From Bacillota bacterium (GTDB lineage: Bacteria; Bacillota; Clostridia; Saccharofermentanales; Fastidiosipilaceae): 21,023 bases of DNA. Below, one piece after another: positions 1-6,697 of the stretch. Position numbers and translations under genes: made by a program. The notes under the pieces are model-generated. The model did not search any database. It was not told the origin of the DNA and saw nothing but the letters and a program-made list of their open reading frames with translations. The DNA is taken from NCBI GenBank assembly GCA_023442635.1, contig JAEZYR010000055.1:1-21023 (forward strand), read 5' to 3'. Each line of letters begins with the position of its first letter. Within the stretch, counting starts at the first letter, position 1.

Positions 1-2432
1 CACTGCAGCAGCTTGCTGTGGAGGGCTTGGGCGCTTTCGGGGCTCTGCTTCTCACGAAGGATCAGCTGATCGCGGCCCAAATAAAGAGGCTCGCTCAGGG
101 CTCGGAACTCTTCGGCCAGCTGTTCGACCTCATGAATGGTATGGGCGGTAGCGGCTACATAAGAATCGAGGGGCAGGCTGAAATTTTCATCAATCCAGAT
201 CAAGGAGAAAGTCAACAAGCCGTCCTCGGGAATCTCGGTATCCTCGGGGAAGTCAAAGTGGACGATGGCTTCTTCGTGAGCGGCAATGGCTGGCAGATCG
301 AGGTCGCCGGTGGCCAAGGAGCGGCCGTTGCACTCGAGTTCATAGCCAGCGCGAATGCCTTCTGTACTGCGGAAATCGTAGTAGTTGTGGATGCAGAGCT
401 TGCCATCCAGTGGAGACGACTTGTCGGGGACAAGGCGCAAAGGACGGATGGCGTTGTGATACTCTTTGAGGCCAGTACGAACCGTGCGGTTGGCCGATAT
501 GAGGCCATCGACGCAGAAGTTCTTGTCGTTGGGATAATCGCCCCAGTCGCCGCCGTAATAGTAGCGGGCGCGACCGTCTGTGCCCCGACCCATATAGACC
601 GCGTGGTCGCACCACTCCCACACAAAACCGCCGCAGAAACCGTCATGACGGTACATGGCCTGCATGTAGTCTTCGATGTCGCCAGGTCCATTGCCCATGG
701 CGTGGACAAATTCACAGAGGATAAAGGGCTTCTCGCTCTCCTTCTCCGCAAAGTAGCGATCGATGCGCGGTACGGGTGAGTACATCTCCGATACGAGATC
801 CAGATCATGGCGCTTGTTGTGGTGATCGCGATGCTGATAGTTGGCGCTCTCGTAATGGGTCAGACGGGAGGTGTCGACCGACTTGATCCAGCGCAAGGCG
901 GCTTCGAAGCTCGGACCAAAACCTGATTCGTTACCCAAAGACCAAATGACAACGGCGCCACAGTTGAAGTCGCGCGTGACGGCTCTCTGAATACGATCCA
1001 AGATGGCCTTGTCGAAGCGCGGATCGCAAGCGATCTCGCAGTAGGTATCCATGCCGACGGTGGTGGGGTCAATGCGCTTGCTGCCGCCGCCGCGGTAGAG
1101 GGTCTGAACACCGTGAGCCTCTAGATCTGCTTCGTCCACGATGTAAAAGCCGTAGAGGGTGAAGAGGTCATAAGCCCAAGGTGCGTTGGGGTAGTGGCTG
1201 GTACGGATGGCGTTGATATTGTGGGTCTTCATCAAGGCCAGATCCCGCCGCAACTCTTCGGGCGTGACGGCATAGCCATTGATGGGGCTAGAATCATGAC
1301 GGTTGACGCCACGGAATTTCACAGGCCGACCATTGATCAAGACAACGCCTTTTTCGACTTTGACCTCACGCAAGGCGAGCACCTGCACAATGCACTCGTC
1401 GCGGGTCTCAAGCTGCAAGTAATAGTGCTGCTCAGGGCACTCGGCATTCCAGAGCTTGGCTTGCTCCAGCTGCAACTGAAGCTGACCCGTGGCCATTTCT
1501 TGCTTGTCGTGCCAGTCGTTGAGGTTGATATGGCAAGAACCCTCAGCCACTTTCTCGTTGTTGGGCGTGAAGAGGCTGGCCTTGACCAAAAATTGCAAGT
1601 CGCCTTCACGTGGGAGAGGACGGCGGCCGCGCTTGGGCGGACCTGGCTGACGCACACTCAGATCGAGGGTAATTTCCGCCTTTTTGGCTTCGAGACCATC
1701 TGGGCTTATGTCTTGGAGCTGGCTGTGGATGCGGAAGTCGTGCAAGTGGCGCTCTGGGCGATGGATGAGCAAGACGTCACGGAAAATACCGCTCATGCGC
1801 AATTTGTCCTGATCCTCAAGGTAGGAGGCCATACCCCATTTGAGGACGAGGACGGCCAGACGGTTGCGGCCGCGCTGTAGGCGATTGCTCACCTCAAATT
1901 CCGTCGACGAGTGTGAAACCTGAGAAAAACCGATTTCTGTGCCGTTGAGCCAGACGCGGAAATTACAGTCGACACCTTCGAAATAGAGGAAGTGTCGCCC
2001 CTTCATCTGGCTGCGATCTAGCTCAAAATCGTAGATGTAACAGCCGCAGGGATTGTCAAAAGGCACATAAGGCGGATCATAGGGGAAGGGATAGCGGATA
2101 TTGGTATATTGGTGGCGGTCATAGCCGAGCATCTGCCAGCAAGAAGGCATGGGGATCTTGTCGAAGTGGTGGAGCAAGGTGTCGAAGTCAGGGTCGGCAA
2201 AGTCCTCGGGCACCAGACCAGGGTTCTCGTAGTAATGGAACAACCAGGGGTCGTCGGTTAGGCGGGTGACCAGCTCGTTGCCTTCAGCTAGATCATCGCC
2301 AGCCTTCGCTTCGATGAGAATGCGTCTGCGCTCAGCTTCGTTGCGGTTGGCCAAGGGCAAGTACCAACTGCGCAAAGGCTCTTCGTTGACATGAAGGGTG
2401 TCAAAGGACAAGTGGGTGTCTTGGAGTTTCAT
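1..2432 (-). CDS. lacZ: Beta-galactosidase, GH2 LacZ type (partial, C-terminus outside window)
   Basis: Hydrolyses terminal beta-galactosides such as lactose. The frame is open without a stop from ATG 2432-2430 to the left edge, giving 810 codons, so about 200 residues are missing if it has the usual LacZ length near 1,000. Order seen: N-terminal jelly-roll sugar-binding domain (to about 220), Ig-like domain, then the TIM barrel. The barrel carries NRHD at 377-380, the acid/base motif WSLGNESGFG with Glu502, and the nucleophile motif ILCEFVHAMGN with Glu574. The 72-residue spacing is close to E. coli LacZ (461/537). The GFVWEWCDH motif is also present. The start is supported by AAAGAGG (complement of 2440-2446) 7 nt upstream. 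No signal peptide is visible, so it is probably cytoplasmic. It diverges from the cell-wall genes and has no visible operon partner in the window. Family assignment is firm; natural substrate preference is not shown. Confidence 0.95.
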   Translation of the reverse strand, partial: MKLQDTHLSFDTLHVNEEPLRSWYLPLANRNEAERRRILIEAKAGDDLAEGNELVTRLTDDPWLFHYYENPGLVPEDFADPDFDTLLHHFDKIPMPSCWQMLGYDRHQYTNIRYPFPYDPPYVPFDNPCGCYIYDFELDRSQMKGRHFLYFEGVDCNFRVWLNGTEIGFSQVSHSSTEFEVSNRLQRGRNRLAVLVLKWGMASYLEDQDKLRMSGIFRDVLLIHRPERHLHDFRIHSQLQDISPDGLEAKKAEITLDLSVRQPGPPKRGRRPLPREGDLQFLVKASLFTPNNEKVAEGSCHINLNDWHDKQEMATGQLQLQLEQAKLWNAECPEQHYYLQLETRDECIVQVLALREVKVEKGVVLINGRPVKFRGVNRHDSSPINGYAVTPEELRRDLALMKTHNINAIRTSHYPNAPWAYDLFTLYGFYIVDEADLEAHGVQTLYRGGGSKRIDPTTVGMDTYCEIACDPRFDKAILDRIQRAVTRDFNCGAVVIWSLGNESGFGPSFEAALRWIKSVDTSRLTHYESANYQHRDHHNKRHDLDLVSEMYSPVPRIDRYFAEKESEKPFILCEFVHAMGNGPGDIEDYMQAMYRHDGFCGGFVWEWCDHAVYMGRGTDGRARYYYGGDWGDYPNDKNFCVDGLISANRTVRTGLKEYHNAIRPLRLVPDKSSPLDGKLCIHNYYDFRSTEGIRAGYELECNGRSLATGDLDLPAIAAHEEAIVHFDFPEDTEIPEDGLLTFSLIWIDENFSLPLDSYVAATAHTIHEVEQLAEEFRALSEPLYLGRDQLILREKQSPESAQALHSKLLQ

Positions 2433-2464
2433 CCTCTAGCCTCTTTCTTATTTGATTTTTTGGC

Positions 2465-2495
2465 ATTGTATGACCAAAAAGGGTCTGATTTGCAA
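2465..2495 (-). promoter_or_regulatory. Possible lacZ promoter
   Basis: On the minus strand a TTGCAA (-35-like, 2490-2495) is followed by TACAAT (-10-like, 2465-2470), about 33 nt before the lacZ start codon. The spacer is 19 nt, longer than the 17 nt optimum, so this is only a candidate. A TATAAA at 2530-2535 on the plus strand could be the -10 of the divergent FHA-SEDS gene, but I see no good -35 for it. Confidence 0.25.
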
Positions 2496-2548
2496 GAAAA
2501 ACCTGATGATTAGGCTTTTGTTATCATATTATAAATGCAAGAGAGGAT

Positions 2549-2593
2549 GGGAGGAGAATTTGTCCACTTTTATTTATTGGACAAATTAGCACC
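2549..2593 (+). promoter_or_regulatory. SD followed by a perfect inverted repeat directly before the start codon
   Basis: A strong SD, GGGAGGAG (2549-2556), lies 37 nt upstream of ATG 2594, too far for normal initiation. The gap is filled by a perfect 10-bp inverted repeat, AATTTGTCCA (2557-2566) and TGGACAAATT (2578-2587), with an 11-nt AT-rich loop. If the RNA folds, the SD is separated from the ATG by the stem and only 6 further nt (AGCACC). The same palindrome could instead be a DNA operator. Confidence 0.55.
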
Positions 2594-4486
2594 ATGAATC
2601 CGGCTACTTTTGCCTATTTATCGCGATATTTTGTTGCACTGCTGCTTTTTTTGCTGACTCTGCCCTTGTTGCTGCGATCGATCAAGGATCTGCGCTTGCG
2701 CATGGTGGATCATCTGCAGGCTACGCCAGGCCACTATTTGCTGGTCTTGCAGGGGCAGGGCCGCAGGGAGCAGGCGACGAAGTCCATCCCTCTTTTTCAT
2801 ATGACGACTTTGGGGCGTGGGAAATCCTGTGACATTCGGCTCGAAAGTGAGGCGATCGGTTCGAAGCACGCCAGCATTTACCGCTATCAGGGGCGGTGGT
2901 TTATCCGCAATCTCAGATCCTCTTTGCCTGTCTACCTCAACGGCGTCGAAATTACGCAAGCTGTGCCTTTGCAGGATCACGATCGGATTACGATCGGGGA
3001 AGTAAACCTTCTGTATATCCACGATCAGGCGGCAGAGGAAGTGGGGCTTTTGCAGGGCAAAGTCGAATACCGCGGTATGCTGCCGACAACGGGAACCTGG
3101 GCTTGGCTCAACCTTTTTTTCCTGGCTTTGGCTGGCTTGCTTTTTTTGCTGCTCAGGGCTGACCGAACTTTCTTGCGCACGCCGACCCTCTTTTTGCTCG
3201 GCGGTCTGTGGCTTTTCTTCAACCTTTATTACTTTGTCTTGCCGCTTTTGCTGAAGCCCCTAGACAGACCAGCTTTTTTGACGATGATGCTGCTCTGCCT
3301 GGTTGGTGTGGTGATGCAAGTTAGGCTTATCGGCCTTCAGAACTGGCATCGCCCGATGGATGAAGAGCGGATGCTCTGGCAGTTGGGGCAGGTCAAGACC
3401 CTTACCATTGCGCTATTTGTGGGGCTTCTGCTTCTGCCGATTATCGCCTTGCTCGTGCGCCGCACGCGCTTTTTGGAGCGGTTGGTTTCCCTTTGTCTCG
3501 TGGTGACGCCCTTGCTATTGTTGCTTTCGCTCGTGCTCGGGCGAGGCGGCGATACCCATGGCGCCTCCCTATGGATCCGTATTGGCTCTTTCTCCATTCA
3601 GCCGACAGAATTTGCGAAGCTTTCGTACTTGGTCGTTTTGGCGGGCTTCTTCAAAATGCGCCCCCCTCGCCGCATACAGTTTGCTTTTGGGGCTTGGGCG
3701 GCCACGGTTTTGTTCTTGATTATGCTTTTGCCAGACCTCGGCTCGGCCATGATCATCATGGTGACGACGGTGATCGTCTATGTGGTCATGACCTCAGAGT
3801 ATTGGATCACCTTGGGGATCCTCCTTTCAGGCTCGGCTGTCGCGGGTCTAGCGATTGCCATTTTCCCCCATGTCCAGAGGCGGCTCAGTGGTTGGACGAC
3901 CTTGTGGACCGAAGTCACCGAACAGAATTCCCAGATTGTCTATGGTTTGCAGGCCATTGCGAGGGGCAGCCTTTTTGGGCGGGGCATTGGCAATGGCGCG
4001 CCAGAAGGCATTCCGCTAGCCTCCAGCGACATGGTTTTTGCCGTGATATGCGAAGAACTGGGCATGCTGGCCGCTTTGGCCATCGTTGCCTGTTTTATGC
4101 TGATCTGGCTGCGCGGAGCCAAAGCGGCTGTTGTGGTGCCAGATGGCTTTACGTCTTCGCTCATCCTGGGCTTAGTGACAGCCCTATTCCTGGAAGCTGG
4201 CTTTGTCATCTGTGGCGTCACGGGCTTATTGCCTTTGACAGGTGCAACCCTGCCTTTTATTGCAGCTGGAGGTTCTTCGCTGCTCGCCAAGTGCTTGCTT
4301 ATGGCCCTTTTCTTCGGCCTAGCTTCCAGGCGAGAAGAAGACTTTTTGGCCTTCTCGGATGCCTCCATTCGAGCCCTGCGCCATGATTACGAAGCGCAAT
4401 TGTCGAGCGAGGCTTACGTGCCCTCGGGCCAGGATTGGGCAGAGGAAGGGCAGTCTGGCTGGGCGGATACTTGGGGTGAGCCTTGA
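2594..4486 (+). CDS. FHA domain-SEDS (FtsW/RodA/SpoVE) fusion protein
   Basis: Polytopic membrane protein of 630 aa. SEDS proteins polymerise glycan strands from lipid II together with a class B PBP, and the PBP gene follows here. An N-terminal membrane segment (about 9-28) is followed by an FHA domain (about 68-142) with GR at 74-75, S90/H92 and NG at 116-117, the usual phosphothreonine-binding landmarks. The SEDS core (about 168-580) has QPTEFAKL at 336-343, LLPDLGSA at 378-385, a GLQAIARGSLFGRGIGNG loop at 451-468, SSDMVFAVICEELG with Asp479 at the expected catalytic position, and TGATLPFIAAGGSS at 549-562. The acidic tail after 580 looks cytoplasmic. Clostridial relatives often carry a separate TM-FHA gene before ftsW/rodA, so this looks like a fusion of the two. 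It implies control by a Ser/Thr kinase, which is an inference. I cannot assign it to FtsW, RodA or SpoVE. ATG 2594 is chosen because no in-frame ATG, GTG or TTG lies nearer the SD. Confidence 0.9.
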   Translation: MNPATFAYLSRYFVALLLFLLTLPLLLRSIKDLRLRMVDHLQATPGHYLLVLQGQGRREQATKSIPLFHMTTLGRGKSCDIRLESEAIGSKHASIYRYQGRWFIRNLRSSLPVYLNGVEITQAVPLQDHDRITIGEVNLLYIHDQAAEEVGLLQGKVEYRGMLPTTGTWAWLNLFFLALAGLLFLLLRADRTFLRTPTLFLLGGLWLFFNLYYFVLPLLLKPLDRPAFLTMMLLCLVGVVMQVRLIGLQNWHRPMDEERMLWQLGQVKTLTIALFVGLLLLPIIALLVRRTRFLERLVSLCLVVTPLLLLLSLVLGRGGDTHGASLWIRIGSFSIQPTEFAKLSYLVVLAGFFKMRPPRRIQFAFGAWAATVLFLIMLLPDLGSAMIIMVTTVIVYVVMTSEYWITLGILLSGSAVAGLAIAIFPHVQRRLSGWTTLWTEVTEQNSQIVYGLQAIARGSLFGRGIGNGAPEGIPLASSDMVFAVICEELGMLAALAIVACFMLIWLRGAKAAVVVPDGFTSSLILGLVTALFLEAGFVICGVTGLLPLTGATLPFIAAGGSSLLAKCLLMALFFGLASRREEDFLAFSDASIRALRHDYEAQLSSEAYVPSGQDWAEEGQSGWADTWGEP

Positions 4487-4555
4487 GCTTAGGGCGAAAG
4501 TCATGAACTTCGCCAGAGACTTTGGCGCTCGAAAGAAGACTGTGCGACTGCGCTT

Positions 4556-4634
4556 GATGCGCCTACAGCATGCGTCCATGTGCGCCTAAGACGCGCCTGG
4601 ATCTGCCTGAGATGTACCTAGATGCGCCGACAGG
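4556..4634 (+). repeat. Degenerate short tandem repeats upstream of pbpA
   Basis: The 170-bp gap between the SEDS and PBP genes contains about seven imperfect 10-13 nt units around a core resembling GATGCGCCTA (GATGCGCCTACA, GTGCGCCTAAG, ACGCGCCTGG, ATGCGCCGACAGG and others). No terminator is seen here, so the two genes may be cotranscribed. Confidence 0.4.
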
Positions 4635-4656
4635 ATGAGAAAAGAGGATAGGATCT

Positions 4657-6069
4657 ATGCGGCAGTATTTGCGCAACATTCAGATTGTTTTGGCAAGCTT
4701 TGTGTTTTTGGGGCTGCTCTTAGGGGCTGGCATTTTGTGGCAGCAGCATAGGGCTAGCCACAGCTTGCAAGCAGCAGTTGGCGAGAACAAGGCCGTTTTG
4801 GCCGTCCGCTACGGCGGCCAGGCTGGCAGTATTTTTAGCCGAGACAAGGTCACACTTGCCCAGAGTTCCGAGGGCAAGCGCCGCTACGCCGAAGATGCCG
4901 TGTTAGCCCAGAGCCTGACACAGTTGGTTGGCGACTATACCCACGTCATCCCGAATAGCATCGAATCGCGCTACCAAGGCCAGATTCTGGGCAATGAGCG
5001 CAACGTGCTGCACCAGCTTTTCTATGACATTAGTGGGCATGGCCTAGAAGGCGATGACGTCTTTTTGACGATTGACAGCCAGCTCCAGAAGGCCGCCTTT
5101 GAGGCTTTGGGCGAGCAGAGGGGCGCCATTGTGCTCATGAACTATCGGACAGGGGAGGTCTTGGCCATGGCTTCTACCCCAGCCGCCACCCCACAGCAAA
5201 TCATTGATTATGAAAATCTGCCCGATACCTCGCTGTTTAACCGAGCCCTCCAGGGCGCTTATTTCCCAGGTTCGACTTTCAAATATGTGACGGCTACAGC
5301 CTGGTATGAAACGCCAGGAATCAATCCTGCCATGACGGTGGATTGCTCGAATATGGAGCCTGTTGTGCCCAACGGTGTCAAAGGCGAAAATCCGCACGGC
5401 GACTGCGATGTCACCAAGGCCTTTGAGTTGTCGGCAAACCAATTTTTTGGCGTGGCGGCCTTGCAGGCTGGCGCAGAACGGATGCAAAAGGTAGCCAAAG
5501 ACTTTGGCTTTAACCAGGACTTTTCACTCGACAAGCTTTTGGTCACCACTAGCCGCTACAAACAGAGCCCGAACTCTGGTGAAGCTGGCCTGACTTGGAT
5601 GTCGATCGGTCAGCCCCAGGGGCGCGATCAGCTGGTGGCCAGCCCCTTGCATTTGGCCATGATGGTGGGCTCTGTACCCAATGATGGGCAGATGCTGACA
5701 CCCCATGTGGTCAGCCACCTGCAGAATCCGTTGGGCAAGAACTACGGCAGTTGGGAGCCTTCGCTGTGGCGTCAGGCCTTCCCGAAGAGCGAAAGCGAGC
5801 GCCTGAAAGCACTTTTGCTAGCTGGGGTTCAGCAAGGCACGGGCTCCGAAGCGGCCGTTTCTGGCTACCCTGTCGGCGGCAAAACGGGCACGGCGGAGGT
5901 GGAGGGGCAGGAGCAGCCCAATGCGCTTTTTGTGGGCTTTGTCGATGACAATCGCTATCCCTTGTCTATTGCTGTCGTGGTCGAAAATAGCGGCTATGGT
6001 TCGGGCGAGGCGGCACCTCTTGCAGGCAAGCTCTTCCGTTTGGCGATTGAGCGCCTGAGCGAGGCCTAA
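4657..6069 (+). CDS. pbpA: Class B penicillin-binding protein (PbpA-like transpeptidase)
   Basis: Transpeptidase that crosslinks peptidoglycan outside the membrane, of 470 aa. A single N-terminal membrane anchor (about 8-28) is followed by a short, poorly conserved region and the transpeptidase domain (about 150-465). The three active-site motifs are intact: SxxK at S206-K209 within PGSTFKYVTA, SxN at S259-A-N261, and KTG at K409-G411 within GGKTGTAEV. The protein is short and lacks the long pedestal of typical PBP2 or PBP3, like the PbpA-type proteins encoded beside FtsW/RodA and FHA proteins in Actinobacteria and clostridia. It follows the SEDS gene on the same strand, which fits a SEDS-bPBP synthase pair. 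AGAGG at 4643-4647, 9 nt before ATG 4657, supports the start. Confidence 0.93.
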   Translation: MRQYLRNIQIVLASFVFLGLLLGAGILWQQHRASHSLQAAVGENKAVLAVRYGGQAGSIFSRDKVTLAQSSEGKRRYAEDAVLAQSLTQLVGDYTHVIPNSIESRYQGQILGNERNVLHQLFYDISGHGLEGDDVFLTIDSQLQKAAFEALGEQRGAIVLMNYRTGEVLAMASTPAATPQQIIDYENLPDTSLFNRALQGAYFPGSTFKYVTATAWYETPGINPAMTVDCSNMEPVVPNGVKGENPHGDCDVTKAFELSANQFFGVAALQAGAERMQKVAKDFGFNQDFSLDKLLVTTSRYKQSPNSGEAGLTWMSIGQPQGRDQLVASPLHLAMMVGSVPNDGQMLTPHVVSHLQNPLGKNYGSWEPSLWRQAFPKSESERLKALLLAGVQQGTGSEAAVSGYPVGGKTGTAEVEGQEQPNALFVGFVDDNRYPLSIAVVVENSGYGSGEAAPLAGKLFRLAIERLSEA

Positions 6070-6151
6070 GGGATAGCGGATCTCTAGGCGAGCTGGCCTG
6101 GCAAACGACCCAGGGGCTTTTGGGTCTCGATGGCCAAGCATTTAGGGGGCG

Positions 6152-6191
6152 TTTTCGAGCGCATTTATGAGCACACTTTTCGAGCGCATTT
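6152..6191 (+). repeat. Direct repeat of a 15-mer, 25 bp period
   Basis: TTTTCGAGCGCATTT occurs at 6152-6166 and again, identical, at 6177-6191. It lies in the gap after pbpA; its role is unknown. Confidence 0.7.
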
Positions 6192-6347
6192 TAGAGGCTC
6201 ATTTTGAGTCCAGATTTTGGGTCTGCTATATATACAAGACACGCGCGCGCGTTGGTGTTCGGTTGGGGCGCGAGTGACCCTGCCTGTGCCAAGGAAAAAC
6301 GACGCCCAAAAGTCGACTGTCCAACTCAGGCTTCTGACGCCCAGACC

Positions 6348-6386
6348 TCAGACCCAAGGGTCAGACCCAAGGGTCAGACCCAAGGC
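6348..6386 (+). repeat. Three tandem copies of a 13-bp unit
   Basis: TCAGACCCAAGGG repeats head to tail at 6348-6360, 6361-6373 and 6374-6386, the last copy ending in C. Degenerate relatives (CAGACCTCAGG, CAGAGCTAAAG) continue to about 6422. It is non-coding as far as I can see. Confidence 0.8.
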
Positions 6387-6666
6387 CAGAGCTAAAGCCC
6401 AGACCTCAGGCCCAGGCCTAAAGACGCATGAATAAGCGACGCTAAGCAGGCCTATCTTTCAGTCCAAAGCCACCCTTCAAACCAAGGCGCAATAAAACAA
6501 TTCAAACAGGCTTTAGACGGATCTAACAAAATTCAACAAGTTAAGGGCTCGACTTCTTCCTCTGCCCCTTCTGATCGTCTGTTGACTTGCAAGATCTAGA
6601 AGAAAATAGACAACTTTTGTTGCTTGCCTAATGGGCGCTTTCTGTTAGGATGCAAGCTAGACACGT

Positions 6667-6679
6667 CTGGTCAAACCAG
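6667..6679. promoter_or_regulatory. Small operator-like inverted repeat upstream of the GH38 gene
   Basis: CTGGT (6667-6671) and ACCAG (6675-6679) flank a CAA spacer, just before the SD of the mannosidase gene. The position suits a repressor site or a small leader hairpin, but the arms are only 5 bp and chance is possible. Confidence 0.25.
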
Positions 6680-6697
6680 TCGGAGGAGGACAAAAAC

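Larger units (their letters stand above)
6070..6697. other. Long intergenic region between pbpA and the GH38 gene
   Basis: I see no convincing gene in these 628 bp; short open frames around 6204-6435 have no SD or recognisable product. Contents: two mutually exclusive short hairpins just after pbpA (CCTGG 6097-6101 with CCAGG 6110-6114 followed by a short T run; GACCCA 6107-6112 with TGGGTC 6121-6126), a duplicated 15-mer at 6152-6191, TATATATA next to an alternating CG tract near 6226-6251, a 3 x 13 bp tandem repeat at 6348-6386, and a TTGACT at 6582-6587 that could be a -35 but has no good -10 after it. Confidence 0.6.

Noticed and set aside
18..1880. Long plus-strand open frames (18-779 and 1194-1880)
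   Set aside because: They are antisense to the GH2 gene, have no SD or recognisable domains, and the minus strand carries clear LacZ catalytic motifs throughout.
3493..4386. 297-codon plus-strand frame inside the SEDS gene
   Set aside because: It overlaps the SEDS core in another frame, is rich in Cys, Trp and His as shadow frames are, and matches nothing.
6204..6435. Two small plus-strand open frames (63 and 72 codons) in the gap before GH38
   Set aside because: No SD; the peptides reflect the 13-bp tandem repeat and show no domain.
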